Positions 17,385 through 26,997 of a stretch of DNA of 64,000 nucleotides are shown here, in pieces. The notes under the pieces are model-generated. The model made no database searches. It was not told the origin of the DNA and worked only from the letters and a program-made list of their open reading frames with translations. The DNA comes from Candidatus Bathyarchaeota archaeon (GTDB lineage: Archaea; Thermoproteota; Bathyarchaeia; TCS64): contig JAOZHP010000031.1 in NCBI GenBank assembly GCA_026014815.1, positions 1 to 64,000 of the forward strand. The letters are read 5' to 3'. The position numbers were made by a program, and so were the translations under genes. Position 1 is the first letter of the stretch; each line of letters starts with the position of its first letter.

Positions 17385-18893
17385 ATGTCCACAGATGACA
17401 TCATCAAACGCATCTTAGCTTTAAAACCCAATCTCACCAAGGAGGCAGTCCAGAAGCTCATCGAGGAGGAACGAGCCAAGGCAGCCGGGCTTCTTACCGA
17501 GGAGGCCGCCGCTCACTTGGTGTCCAGTAACCTAGGCATCAACGGTGCTTGCGAGAAGATTGAGGCAAAACTCAAGATAGGTGATCTCACCGCGGGCCTC
17601 AGCGACGTCAGTCTCTCGGGTCGAGTAATACACGTGTTCCCCAGCAGGACTTTCGACCGTGATAACCAGCGCAAGGGCAAGGTACTGCGTATGATCATAG
17701 GAGACAAGACGGGAACCGTGACAGTGGTCTTCTGGGACGATAAAGCCGACCACGTAGAGGCAGCTAAACTAGACCCAGGTAAGATCGTGCGCATTCTTCA
17801 CGGGTACAGCAGGGAGCGCAGAGGCAACGTGGAGGTCAACATGGGGAACAGGGGCCAGATATTCATGGAACCCATGGACGCCATTGAAGAAGACTTCCCA
17901 GATCTGGACTCCTTCTTCGGCACCCCAGCGGATGTGTACAGCGAGGGCACTGTGCACCTTCAAGGAGTGGTAATGGACAGCTTCCCAGTCAACACCTTCA
18001 GCAGGCAGGACGGCTCAGAGGGTAAAGTCAGCAGACTTGTTCTTGAGGAAGGCGGAGCACGTATTAACTTGGTCCTGTGGGACGATAAGGTAGAGCAGTA
18101 CGGTGAGACGGAGAAAAGTTCAAAAATACGTGTTATCTCAGGGAACGCCCGCACAGGCAACCAAGGCAGCCCCGAGGTCCACATAGGCTGGGACACCGAG
18201 ATACAGGTATTGGAGGTGGGCGTCAAACCCAAGGAGGCGGTGCCCTTCTGGACCAAGATAGGTGACCTCAAAGAAGGAGTAGGTAGCGTCAATGTCGCAG
18301 CCATAGCCACTCAGGTAGGTGAACAACGAGAGTTCGTCAGAAGAGACGGCACCGAGGGCAGAGTGATCTCAGTACTGCTAGAGGATGACACCGGCACCGT
18401 CAGGCTTAGCCTCTGGGATGACGATGTGGATCTCGCTGAGAAGATGGATGAAGGCACCGTTATAGTAGTCGAGAACGGATACACGAGAGCAGGGTTCGGT
18501 GGATTGGACCTGAACGCTGGACGCCATGGAAGAGTTCACATCAACCCAGATGACCTTGAGGTGGAGCTCCCCGAGATAGAGAGGAAGATCACAAACATCA
18601 TCGACCTCAGAGAGGACCAGAGAAACATTACCGTCAGAGGACAGCTGCAGGACGACCCCATTCAAAGGGACTTGGACACAGTCAGAGGCCCCGCCACGGT
18701 AACAAACTTTAGGATAGACGACGGAACCGGTGAGGCGAGGGTAAGTCTGTGGCGTGAACTCGCTGAGACAGCGATGGACCTGACTTCTGGTGCATGGATA
18801 CGTCTAGAGTACATGAACGTCAGGGAGCCTTTCGACGGGTTAATGCAGTTAAGCAGCGGCGCCTTCACAAAAATAATCGTAGAGAAAGAGTAA
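17385..18893 (+). CDS. rpa: Replication protein A, single-chain with four OB folds
   Basis: A 502-residue single-stranded-DNA-binding protein. After an N-terminal helical region (1-65) there are four OB-fold repeats at about 70-165, 175-275, 290-385 and 395-500. Each shows the same pattern of G-x-V strands, DGSEGKV or DGTEGRV turns and a (V/S)LWDDK/D segment, so internal duplication is obvious. No C-terminal zinc finger is visible, unlike some euryarchaeal RPA41 proteins. It coats ssDNA in replication and repair. It is downstream of the SWIM gene in the same direction. Confidence 0.92.
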   Translation: MSTDDIIKRILALKPNLTKEAVQKLIEEERAKAAGLLTEEAAAHLVSSNLGINGACEKIEAKLKIGDLTAGLSDVSLSGRVIHVFPSRTFDRDNQRKGKVLRMIIGDKTGTVTVVFWDDKADHVEAAKLDPGKIVRILHGYSRERRGNVEVNMGNRGQIFMEPMDAIEEDFPDLDSFFGTPADVYSEGTVHLQGVVMDSFPVNTFSRQDGSEGKVSRLVLEEGGARINLVLWDDKVEQYGETEKSSKIRVISGNARTGNQGSPEVHIGWDTEIQVLEVGVKPKEAVPFWTKIGDLKEGVGSVNVAAIATQVGEQREFVRRDGTEGRVISVLLEDDTGTVRLSLWDDDVDLAEKMDEGTVIVVENGYTRAGFGGLDLNAGRHGRVHINPDDLEVELPEIERKITNIIDLREDQRNITVRGQLQDDPIQRDLDTVRGPATVTNFRIDDGTGEARVSLWRELAETAMDLTSGAWIRLEYMNVREPFDGLMQLSSGAFTKIIVEKE

Positions 18894-18968
18894 ACCCCCT
18901 TTCCTTTCTTATTTAATCACTATTAGAAAAAATAATTGAAAATAACCATAAAAAAGGGTTAATGAGTA

Positions 18969-20303
18969 TTAAGCAGCCGCTTCAACCTTGCTTAGAGCCT
19001 TCTCGAAGATCTCTAGACTAGGCTCCAACAGGTCTCTTGTGATGGTCAGTGGCGGCATCCACCTGATGACGTTGACGCCGCAGTTGACGATGGCAAGCCC
19101 ATTCCTGAAGCACTCCATCATGATCTCCTCTGTCTCCTTGGGCGCGACTTTCTTAGAGTCCTTGTCCTTCACGATCTCGACGCCGACCATGAGTCCCTTT
19201 CCGCGGACATCACCGATCATCGGGTGCTTCTCAAGCATCTCTTCGAGACGCTTCTTGATGTATGCGCCCTCTGTGGTAGCGTTCTCCAGCAGCTTTTCTG
19301 TCTTGATTATATCCATGACTGCTAACGCGGCGGCGCAGCTCACTGGGTTTCCACCAAAAGTGGACGCGTGGCTACCGGGTGTCCAGTTCTGGATCTCAGC
19401 CTTGCTGGCCATTACCCCCAAAGGCATGCCCGCGGCTATTCCCTTGGCAATACACACGATATCAGGCTCTACTCCCCAGTGCTCGATGGCGAACCATTTA
19501 CCTGTCCTGCCTACTCCTGACTGGATCTCGTCCACCGCGAAAAGGATTCCGTGTTCGTCTAGGAGTTTCTTCAGCTTAGGGAAATACGCGTCCGGTGGCA
19601 CAACGTACCCTCCCTCGCCTTGGATTGGCTCGGCGATGAGCATGGCAACCTCCTCGGGGACCACATACTTGTGGAACATGTACTCGTCGATATAGTCTAC
19701 GCATGCCATATCGCAGCTGTCACAGTCCAGGTTGAACGGGCATCTGTAACAGTACGGGAACAGGACATGCTCGACGCCCGGGATGAGTGGACTGAACTTG
19801 CGCCTCTGGTAAGGCTTGGATGCGGTAAGACTGACTGCGCCCATTGTTCTGCCGTGGAAGCTTCCGATGTAAGCAATGTATCCTTGCCTCCCTGTGTGCC
19901 AGCGGGCTACCTTCATAGCTGCCTCGACGGCCTCGGCGCCGCTGTTGCCATAGAAAACCTTCTTTGGACCCTCGATGGGGAGGACCTTGCTCAGCTCTTC
20001 ACCCAGCTCAATATAATCGTCATAGAAGAAGTCGGTGTAGCTGTAGTGGATGAACTTGTCCACCTGATCTTTGATGGCTTTTTTGATTTTGGGGTGGCCG
20101 TGTCCAACGCTGCATACGGCGAGTCCCGCGTTCATGTCGATGTACTCGTTGCCGTCAACGTCCTTGACGATGTTTCCCTCCGCGCTCTCGACTACAAGGG
20201 GGTATGCTCTGCCGAAGCTCGGTGAGATAACCGCCGCGTCCCTCTCGACAATCTTCTTTGCCTTCGGGCCCGGCGGAGTGACCTTGATCTTTGGATACGT
20301 CAC
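18969..20303 (-). CDS. Class III PLP-dependent aminotransferase / amino-acid racemase family
   Basis: A 444-residue fold-type I PLP enzyme. The Schiff-base lysine is K287 (IVCIAKGIAAGMPLG) and the PLP-ring aspartate is D258 (FAVDEIQSGVG). A Cys-rich insertion (C185, C188, C194, C197, C201, in CYRCPFNLDC) marks the archaeal subgroup that includes the ornithine aminotransferase/racemase and broad-specificity amino-acid racemases of Pyrococcus and Thermococcus. So it could transaminate 4-aminobutyrate or ornithine, or racemise neutral amino acids; sequence alone does not decide. It is last in the minus-strand series after Alba, 42 bases away. Confidence 0.88.
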   Translation of the reverse strand: MTYPKIKVTPPGPKAKKIVERDAAVISPSFGRAYPLVVESAEGNIVKDVDGNEYIDMNAGLAVCSVGHGHPKIKKAIKDQVDKFIHYSYTDFFYDDYIELGEELSKVLPIEGPKKVFYGNSGAEAVEAAMKVARWHTGRQGYIAYIGSFHGRTMGAVSLTASKPYQRRKFSPLIPGVEHVLFPYCYRCPFNLDCDSCDMACVDYIDEYMFHKYVVPEEVAMLIAEPIQGEGGYVVPPDAYFPKLKKLLDEHGILFAVDEIQSGVGRTGKWFAIEHWGVEPDIVCIAKGIAAGMPLGVMASKAEIQNWTPGSHASTFGGNPVSCAAALAVMDIIKTEKLLENATTEGAYIKKRLEEMLEKHPMIGDVRGKGLMVGVEIVKDKDSKKVAPKETEEIMMECFRNGLAIVNCGVNVIRWMPPLTITRDLLEPSLEIFEKALSKVEAAA

Positions 20304-20344
20304 AATGAATCTACCTTCGATTGAAGGTTACACTGATGATGCTT

Positions 20345-20647
20345 TTAAGAACTCTCTTGACTGGGAGCGAGGGTTATCTCTATGATCGAGACCTTCGCCT
20401 CGTTGCCGTCGTCACGGATAAGTTTGTCTGTTCCCGTCTTGATATCCCTGATGACGGCGTCCCTCAGGAACACCCTGCGGATGAGCTCGGCCACGTCAAC
20501 GGCCTTGTTGATGTGTTTGCCACGGGCCCTGATGAGCACCGTCTCTGATCCTGCATTGAAGAGCGTTAGACACGCTACCACGTAGTTCATCACGGGTTTC
20601 ACTCCCATGATGACTAGGTTGCGTTTTCTTGTACTCTGATCAGACAT
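20345..20647 (-). CDS. albA: Alba DNA/RNA-binding chromatin protein
   Basis: A 100-residue Alba protein, a dimeric nucleic-acid binder that coats archaeal chromatin and RNA. The core NLVIMGVKPVMNYVVACL carries the lysine (K17) equivalent to the acetylated Lys of Sulfolobus Alba, followed by VLIRARGKHINKAVDVAE, the second strand-helix element. Length is standard. It is encoded downstream of sec61 beta and upstream of the aminotransferase. Confidence 0.95.
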   Translation of the reverse strand: MSDQSTRKRNLVIMGVKPVMNYVVACLTLFNAGSETVLIRARGKHINKAVDVAELIRRVFLRDAVIRDIKTGTDKLIRDDGNEAKVSIIEITLAPSQESS

Positions 20648-20730
20648 CTCTTCGTCACCTTTGAATACAGACGTAGTATAAAAACCGTGAACCCAAGGTC
20701 CTGCGGTTACTTATCCAAGTTGAGCAATGG

Positions 20731-20901
20731 TTATAGTGGTACGAAGACGCGTGCAAGAATCACAGCTGCGACCAATAACAATGATGCTCCTATCACATAC
20801 TCTGGTGGAATCTTGAATCCAGCGGTCTCGTCTTGGAAGAATCTCATTAGACCCGCGCTGCTCTGGGGCATTCCTGCACTTTCACGTCTTTTTTTACTCA
20901 T
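20731..20901 (-). CDS. Preprotein translocase subunit Sec61 beta
   Basis: A 56-residue tail-anchored subunit of the SecYE-beta channel. Beginning at MSKKRRESAGMPQSSAGL it shows the family pattern: basic N-terminus, FFQDETAGFKIPPE, and a single transmembrane helix VIGASLLLVAAVILARVF. I prefer ATG 20901 over 20925, since the extra eight residues are not family-like. It sits just downstream of the PolD large subunit gene. Confidence 0.9.
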   Translation of the reverse strand: MSKKRRESAGMPQSSAGLMRFFQDETAGFKIPPEYVIGASLLLVAAVILARVFVPL

Positions 20902-20953
20902 CGTTGTTCGCAAACACTTACTCATGACTGAAATAATAATCTTATTGATCTCG

Positions 20954-23900
20954 CTACTTGGGCTTGGCCTTCATGAAGTCTATGAGGTTGAACTGGGAGC
21001 GGACATCCTCTTCTTCTTCACCGAACACACTGTCAAGCTCCTCTCTCACCAGCTGAATCCTGTCCGCGTAGTAATCCCCCAAGTTATACCGCTCGATTAT
21101 GTTGGCCGCTGGCTCAAGGTACTTGTTTATGCCACCCTTGTACACAGTCATGAGCAACCGTCCACCACAGCGGTCACAGCTTCCCTTCAGCGGCGGTCTC
21201 CTGAACTTCTTGTTGCACTTGGTACACCTGAATCTCTGACGCGTGAACGCTCTCAGGTTACCGACGATGTCTTTCATGAAGTGGCTGTTGAGTATCTTCA
21301 ATGCGACTGTCTGTCCTTCCACGGCTCTGAGCTTCGCGGTTAGGTCAAGCTGGCTCTCAAGTTTATCGAGCATGGTCTTGAGGGTGTTATATGCGCCTTG
21401 GTGGCTACCGAGGTTGATGTTGCTACACTCCTTCGTGTACCAGTACCCCGCGTACTGAGACGCTGTCCCGAGTCTCCCGCCGAGGGTGTCCACCAGAGGA
21501 CCGAACTCCGTGGGTTTCGCGCCCTCCATGGTCATTTTGTAGAACTCGGGTGGGTAACGAGCTATCACGTCCACGTTGTGGCTCTCCTTGTCCACCTCCG
21601 CGGGGTTCAGGTTAGGTATAATGAAGAGGGGCGCGTCCATCAAACCTCCGCTCCGCTCCGGCAGGTATGTTCTGCTGAAGTTGAGCAATGGGTCAAGCAC
21701 CATCATGACGGCGTCCTCGTCCCCGTCACAGTTCCTGCGTTTGGCGGCGTGCCAATAAGGATGAGCATAACAGTTTCTGACGGTGGTCCAGCCGATGAGC
21801 CTTCCAACGATAGCGGCGCTGGTGTGTGGCGCCAACCCGAGGATTATATGTCCTATGAGTTCGTCCCTGGTCGTGACGTTGTAGAATGGCTCCATCTTGT
21901 AATAGTCCCTGAGTTCGTCGTCGAGGAATTTGGTTACCTTGACCAAGTAGTCGCCGCAGTCCTCAGGGAGAACAATATCCTGGACCCGTAGCTCCAGCAT
22001 CTGGTCTGGGCGCTCCAGTGACTCACCATCCATGTCATGAATGTAACCCATCTCCCTGAGCTTCTCCACGGTGACTCCCACCTCCTCGGGCTTGAAGTGG
22101 GTCAACGGGATGTCGGTGAGGTCGAACCGCAGGGTGCCATCCTTGAATACGCTGAGGTCGTACCGCGCCCTGAGGATGCCTTTACCAAGGTTCTCGGGCA
22201 TGCGTCTCTCATTGATGAGGCCTTTAACGCACTTTATCCTGGGTGGTATCTGTCCACCTATGTGTTTTCGGGCTTTTTCCAGTTCCGCACGGAGGTCCAT
22301 CTCTGTCCACTGGAAGCTCACCGCATCGGTGTTGCAGGCAGGGCACTTTTCTCCCTCTACTTGGCGCCCACACCTTGGGCACCTTTTCTTGATCTGGGTG
22401 ACGCTGCCACAGTTCCCGCAGCGGGCTGACTGACAAGAGTAACCACACTCTGGGCACTCACGTTGTACTAGCTCGACGCGTAGCTTGTCGCCACGTTTGG
22501 TCCTAGTGATATCTCTCTGGGGACCACCAGCGTTCCCTACCGGGTAGAGGCTGTGGACGTATGGGCTCATCTTCCGTTCTTTGGCTTTCTCTGGGCGCCC
22601 CATCCTTGCCCCCACGTATACGTACGCCTTCTCTCGGACGCTGAACCCAGCCCACGCGTTGATCTGAGTTAGTGGGTCTTCCTCGTCAGCCTCCACGTAC
22701 CGTTTTGTGAGCGCCATGCAGCTTTCAAGGATAGGAGCCGCCTCGCCAAGGACTATTTTTCCCTTCTTGACTTCATGGGGGACTAGCAATGTCTCAAGGC
22801 TCTCTTTGTCCTCAGGGTCAAGCTTGATTCCATCTGCTCCCCAGTTCTCGGCCAGTGAGTTCCTGAGCTTTAGTAACTTGTCCAAGCTGATCTTTGACCA
22901 GTCATAGGTGTATCTTGGGTGGAGAGGGGCGTCAATCCTTGTGAGAGCAACGGCCTCCGGAGAAGTGGGAGCACTCGCAGCTTTGAGGAGCTCGGTGATT
23001 CTGTCAGCGGTTAACCCCGTGAGCTCAGTGGCTGCCTTCATCTCTAGGGCTTCGAGGCTGTGCTCCAAGTCGTAGCTCCACTGTTCCTCGTCGTACCCCG
23101 CGGGAAGCAACGCCCTGTTGAACTGGATGAAGTCGCCCGCGTTGAGGAGGACGTCGCCGTTGAACAGTATCCTGTCAATCTCTTCGTAGATCTCGTTAGC
23201 TTGCTCCTCTGTCTCGACGCGTATCACTGAGCCGTCTTTGAGGCGTATCACGGGTGGCTCGATGCTGTCCACGGGACATATTGCCGCGGACTTGCCGGGT
23301 AGCTCAATCCTGAGCTGGAGCCCGGTGTTCATGAACTTGTTGAGCGCTATCATTGTTGCGGGGTGGATTCCGCAGGCGGCCAGACCCGTGGTACGCGCTC
23401 TACCGTACCGAAGCCTGAACCCTCCAACGGTGTTAGGGAAGCTGAACACTGGGCGCCCCACGATGATCTCCTCCATGAACGCGGCTGTGGTCTTCTTTTC
23501 CTCGCCATTGTCAGATTTCTTCTGGCCCAGCCTGCTTAGCCAATCCCACCCCTCGATGCCTATGTTCTCGCATATGCCCTGTAGCTTTCTTGCTCTGCCT
23601 ACAACGCCGTCCACGATCACGATGAGGGCGCCCCCGCGGAGCCGGTTGGTCTCTATCCCGGGCACGTCACGGTAGTTGCTGACCTCGTAAGGGTCCGTTG
23701 ATACGCCTGTAACTTCCACTGGGATCATTTTCATGGCTAGCTCAAGATCCTCATCTGTGACGTGGTACTGGAAACGTCTTACGCTCCGCTCGTAGATCCC
23801 AACTTCCTCGATAAACCTGTTCACGGCGTCCTCGCTGGGCTGATACTTGTCAAGCTGGAGAGCCTTGCGCACTACGTCAGCTATGACGAGGGTGAGTGCT

Positions 23901-24361
23901 TGGGCTGTACCCCCTGCGGGCCTGATGGGTCCCGCTAGGTAGACGCTGAGAAACTCGGTTCTATCGGGGTTGCGTTTGATCTTGATATCTGGTATTCCCT
24001 GAATGGGCGCGATGGTTACTCCCTCTGTCATTATTGCGAGGGCTGTCCTGATTGCTTGGTCCGCGGCTGCCTCCTTGTCCATGACGCCGAACCTGCCCAG
24101 CGCTATCTCCTGGGCGATCTTGAAGCTCATTTCATTGCGGTCCATGTCTTCGAGTTCCCTCATGCGTTCCGTGATGCCCTTGGGGCCGATGAGTTTCTCG
24201 ATCCGTTCAGCGATGTCCACGGTGATCTTTGCTTCGACTTCGAGGCTTGCGTCAAAACCCTTGTCCCGCGCCTCTTCTGCCACCTTGTATAGCTTGTTCA
24301 GTTTGTCCTCTAGCTCGGTGAAGTATTGTTTGTAGAGCGGAGGCATCTTAACGTCGATCAA
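20954..24361 (-). CDS. polC: DNA polymerase D large subunit (DP2), intein-free
   Basis: The 1135-residue catalytic subunit of the archaeal replicative polymerase PolD. The catalytic aspartates lie in NCDGDEDAVMM. Zinc-binding modules are at about 630-690 (CPECGYSC, CGNCG, CPRCG, CPAC) and at 1046-1066 (CTKCNKKF, CDRCGG). The C-terminus ends with QFNLIDFM, a PCNA-interacting (PIP) motif. The length is that of an uninterrupted DP2, so no intein is present. The DP1 partner is at 30537-32018 on the other strand. A TATA-like element (CTTTATACAAG on the minus strand, near 24435-24449) gives a leader of about 50 bases. Confidence 0.98.
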   Translation of the reverse strand: MIDVKMPPLYKQYFTELEDKLNKLYKVAEEARDKGFDASLEVEAKITVDIAERIEKLIGPKGITERMRELEDMDRNEMSFKIAQEIALGRFGVMDKEAAADQAIRTALAIMTEGVTIAPIQGIPDIKIKRNPDRTEFLSVYLAGPIRPAGGTAQALTLVIADVVRKALQLDKYQPSEDAVNRFIEEVGIYERSVRRFQYHVTDEDLELAMKMIPVEVTGVSTDPYEVSNYRDVPGIETNRLRGGALIVIVDGVVGRARKLQGICENIGIEGWDWLSRLGQKKSDNGEEKKTTAAFMEEIIVGRPVFSFPNTVGGFRLRYGRARTTGLAACGIHPATMIALNKFMNTGLQLRIELPGKSAAICPVDSIEPPVIRLKDGSVIRVETEEQANEIYEEIDRILFNGDVLLNAGDFIQFNRALLPAGYDEEQWSYDLEHSLEALEMKAATELTGLTADRITELLKAASAPTSPEAVALTRIDAPLHPRYTYDWSKISLDKLLKLRNSLAENWGADGIKLDPEDKESLETLLVPHEVKKGKIVLGEAAPILESCMALTKRYVEADEEDPLTQINAWAGFSVREKAYVYVGARMGRPEKAKERKMSPYVHSLYPVGNAGGPQRDITRTKRGDKLRVELVQRECPECGYSCQSARCGNCGSVTQIKKRCPRCGRQVEGEKCPACNTDAVSFQWTEMDLRAELEKARKHIGGQIPPRIKCVKGLINERRMPENLGKGILRARYDLSVFKDGTLRFDLTDIPLTHFKPEEVGVTVEKLREMGYIHDMDGESLERPDQMLELRVQDIVLPEDCGDYLVKVTKFLDDELRDYYKMEPFYNVTTRDELIGHIILGLAPHTSAAIVGRLIGWTTVRNCYAHPYWHAAKRRNCDGDEDAVMMVLDPLLNFSRTYLPERSGGLMDAPLFIIPNLNPAEVDKESHNVDVIARYPPEFYKMTMEGAKPTEFGPLVDTLGGRLGTASQYAGYWYTKECSNINLGSHQGAYNTLKTMLDKLESQLDLTAKLRAVEGQTVALKILNSHFMKDIVGNLRAFTRQRFRCTKCNKKFRRPPLKGSCDRCGGRLLMTVYKGGINKYLEPAANIIERYNLGDYYADRIQLVREELDSVFGEEEEDVRSQFNLIDFMKAKPK

Positions 24362-24485
24362 TTCGGGGCTACCTAGCTATGGTGATGATTTGCACGTTAT
24401 AATCACGTGCTACTGCTTATTACAATAACACATATCACTTGTATAAAGATGCTAAGGAATCAAACGAGGCGGAGGTTAGAGAGGT

Positions 24486-25238
24486 TTACACTGATTTCTT
24501 TATGGCGGAAACGATGGCGCTGATCTTCTCCTGCACCTGTGCTTCCTCCTCGACGAGGGTACCTGTAACAATTATGTCTGCGCCTGCAACGCTGGCTGCC
24601 TTGGCTGCCTCCGGGTTCCTAATGCCGCCGCCAACGATGAGGTGTATGCTCAGATTCTTTTTTACTGCGCTTATCATCTCTGGTGGTATGGGCTTGGATG
24701 CCCCAGAGCCGCCTTCAAGGTACACGAACTTCATCCCGAAGGTCTCGGCTGCGAGGCTGTAGCCTACGGCTAGCTGTGGGTGCTTATAGCTGATGAGGCG
24801 TGCCTGTCCTATGTGACCCGCTACACATCCCTCGCCTGCGATGATGTAGCCCATGGGTATGGCTTCTAACCCTAGTTTTTTGATGAGGGGAGCTGATATG
24901 ACGTGAGCGTCTATCAAATAATACGTGTTTTGACTGTTCAGGAGGCTCATGAACCAGATGGCGTCGGCGTGTCTGCTGATGCCCATTGGGCCATTGGGGA
25001 ACAGTATTACCGGGATATCCACCTCTTTTTTTATACGTAGAACGGCATCGTCAAGGTCCTGTGTGGCGGCGAGGGTTGATCCGCCTACCATGATGATGGC
25101 GGTTCCGCCTTTCTCTGCTTCACGAGCTATTGACGCGCAGTCATATCCCGAGGATTTATCGGGATCTACAAGGGTGATGTGGATGCATCCATCTTGCTTT
25201 ATCTTGTCGTGGAGGTATTGCTCCACTTTTCCTTTCAT
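24486..25238 (-). CDS. Geranylgeranylglyceryl phosphate synthase
   Basis: Makes the first ether bond of archaeal membrane lipids, joining geranylgeranyl diphosphate to glycerol-1-phosphate. About 250 residues forming a TIM barrel. Landmarks are ITLVDPDKS near the start, FPNGPMGISRHADA, YLEGGSGASKPI and the phosphate-binding VGGGIRNPEAAK. The true start is ATG 25238, which overlaps the last base of the Elf1 stop (TAATG), so the two genes are translationally coupled. A longer frame upstream overlaps Elf1 and is not family-like. Confidence 0.93.
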   Translation of the reverse strand: MKGKVEQYLHDKIKQDGCIHITLVDPDKSSGYDCASIAREAEKGGTAIIMVGGSTLAATQDLDDAVLRIKKEVDIPVILFPNGPMGISRHADAIWFMSLLNSQNTYYLIDAHVISAPLIKKLGLEAIPMGYIIAGEGCVAGHIGQARLISYKHPQLAVGYSLAAETFGMKFVYLEGGSGASKPIPPEMISAVKKNLSIHLIVGGGIRNPEAAKAASVAGADIIVTGTLVEEEAQVQEKISAIVSAIKKSV

Positions 25239-25483
25239 TATGTGACTGGCTCCTCGACACCATAGTACTGGTCGACGAAGATACAGTATGCATCCACTGG
25301 GTCCGTGCTCTCTTTGACTGGGAACTGGTCTTTGAGGGCGCAAGCTGAGCATATGATTCTGGCGAACCCTTCGTCTTTATGTAGAATTATTCCAACCGTG
25401 TTTTTACCGCAGTTTGGGCAAAGATAATGGCTTGGAAGCCTTTTCCGTATGATCTTGACTTCTTTCTGTCGTTTCCGACCCAT
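25238..25483 (-). CDS. Elf1-like transcription elongation factor (zinc ribbon)
   Basis: An 81-residue protein with a basic N-terminus (GRKRQKEVKIIRKR) and a zinc ribbon C22-x2-C25 ... C45-x2-C48 (LCPNCGKN, ICSAC), then VDQYYGVE at the end. This matches Elf1/Spt4-associated elongation factor homologues known from TACK and Asgard archaea and eukaryotes. It is coupled to GGGP synthase by a one-base overlap. The identification carries lineage information because Elf1 is not typical of euryarchaea. Confidence 0.82.
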   Translation of the reverse strand: MGRKRQKEVKIIRKRLPSHYLCPNCGKNTVGIILHKDEGFARIICSACALKDQFPVKESTDPVDAYCIFVDQYYGVEEPVT

Positions 25484-25513
25484 CGTGTTCCCTCTATGTG
25501 CGTTATTGAGTGT

Positions 25514-26314
25514 TTAACTCAGTCTTAAGATTAATGGAAGCCGCCTTTTATGTTCATTTGCTTTAACTCGGTGTAGAACCGAGTCAACTTGATTTTGATC
25601 AATGTCTAGGTCACATGCGATATCATTTGACGTCATGCCCAAATCACATGAGTAAAGGATGAGATCAAGGGTTGTGTAATCGATTCCTAGCTCCTCTTCA
25701 TCTGTTTGCCCAGAGTAGAAGCCTGGTGAAGGTGGTTTCTTGATTATGCTGTCGGGGATATCTAGGTGTTTAGCGAGCTGTCTGAGCTGTGTCTTGTATA
25801 GGTCACCACAAGGCATGAGATCCACGCCGCCGTCACCGTATTTTGTGAAGAATCCAGTAAGTAACTCGGTCTTGTTTGATGTTCCCATGACCATTTCTCT
25901 ATTTGTGTTGGCGTAATGGTAGAGCACGATCATTCTGAGACGTGAACGTATGTTGCCTGCAGCGATCCGGTTCGTTGCGTCATATAATGGAAGGGTTTGT
26001 TGCATCACATGTAATATGGGCGTGATTTCCACCGTGTTACATGTGAGATTTAGCTGTTCACAGTGTAACATCACATCCATGATATCACTGTGAGGTGTGA
26101 CATCACGTTCAGGCATTGTGATAGCGGTGACTTTGTCAGGGCCCAACGCCTTGACTGTTAAGGCAAGGGTCACAGCTGAATCTATTCCGCCGCTGAGTCC
26201 TATCACAGCGCCTTTCAGACCTGTGTTTTCTAAGTTTCCAGATATGAAATCAGTGATTTTCGACTCAGTTTTTATACAATTTATTTTTAGATCATTGACT
26301 GTAACCATGTTCAA
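25514..26314 (-). CDS. nadE: NH3-dependent NAD+ synthetase
   Basis: Amidates nicotinic acid adenine dinucleotide to NAD. A 266-residue, ammonia-type enzyme with no N-terminal glutaminase domain. The ATP pyrophosphatase loop is LSGGIDSAV (S41-S46). Downstream signatures are GTSNKTELLTGFFTKYGDGGVD and PPSPGFYSGQTDEEELGI. The start is ATG 26314 or 26308. The gene is richer in TGTGA-type palindromes than its neighbours (see findings). It is likely first in the series nadE-elf1-GGGP synthase. Confidence 0.94.
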   Translation of the reverse strand: MNMVTVNDLKINCIKTESKITDFISGNLENTGLKGAVIGLSGGIDSAVTLALTVKALGPDKVTAITMPERDVTPHSDIMDVMLHCEQLNLTCNTVEITPILHVMQQTLPLYDATNRIAAGNIRSRLRMIVLYHYANTNREMVMGTSNKTELLTGFFTKYGDGGVDLMPCGDLYKTQLRQLAKHLDIPDSIIKKPPSPGFYSGQTDEEELGIDYTTLDLILYSCDLGMTSNDIACDLDIDQNQVDSVLHRVKANEHKRRLPLILRLS

Positions 26315-26531
26315 TTCTGTCTATTGTTGGTCTAATAAACACTTCCAACTATATGGTTTTAATATATTTGTTAATATTTGACGTGATATTACCTATGACT
26401 TTACATATTATTGTAATAATGGTGGTGTTTTAACCGTGAAATCATAGATCACAAAGACATAAGTTTGGTATACAGTTTTGTCAACAACGTATATTAAGTC
26501 ACACTGTATTATCCCTCTGAGGCGAGTCACT

Positions 26532-26990
26532 GTGAGTGGTCAAAGCTATCAAAATATCATCCAAAAAACATTTCGAGACCCTATAACTGATTTATTGCTA
26601 AAAAACAGTCATTTAACGCGCACACAATTCGAAACACTTGTAATTGACTTATTAACGGATATAATGTCTGATGAAAAGGTATCTTATTATCAAAAGACCT
26701 TATTTAGGAATAAAAAAGTGAGTCGCGGCTCATTTAGTCGGTCATTATCACAGGCAAGGAAGAATGTGATATCAAGCATTTTTACAGTTGTTTTATTGAG
26801 TTATATAGGAGTCTACGATGCGAGGCCATTCGATGACTATGAGTTCTTAGCTGAAAAACTGAAAGAATATGTTTCGGTTATCGAGGCAAGGGATATTCGA
26901 GCTACAAAGGAAGTTTTGAGACGTATAGAAGACGAATTAATCACAGGTATAACCGATTTAGCGACTCCCACAAGCATCAAAATAATGTGA
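26532..26990 (+). CDS. Conserved archaeal protein of unknown function, helical
   Basis: A protein of about 152 residues, lacking membrane segments, almost entirely helical. It contains LTRTQFETLVIDLLTD, a lysine-rich YYQKTLFRNKKVSRGSFSR that could bind nucleic acid, and ISSIFTVVLLSYIGVYD. I recall similar hypothetical proteins in uncultured archaea, but no function. I prefer the GTG at 26532, which has GAGGCGAG 8-15 bases upstream, over a TTG at 26478 that adds a Cys/His-containing leader. It ends 8 bases before the convergent hypF stop. Composition is more AT-rich than the flanks. Confidence 0.65.
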   Translation: MSGQSYQNIIQKTFRDPITDLLLKNSHLTRTQFETLVIDLLTDIMSDEKVSYYQKTLFRNKKVSRGSFSRSLSQARKNVISSIFTVVLLSYIGVYDARPFDDYEFLAEKLKEYVSVIEARDIRATKEVLRRIEDELITGITDLATPTSIKIM

Positions 26991-26997
26991 TATCACA

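Noticed and set aside
20954-24361. Intein in the PolD large subunit
   Set aside because: The frame is continuous at 1135 residues, the normal length, and the catalytic NCDGDED block is uninterrupted. DP1 is also intein-free.
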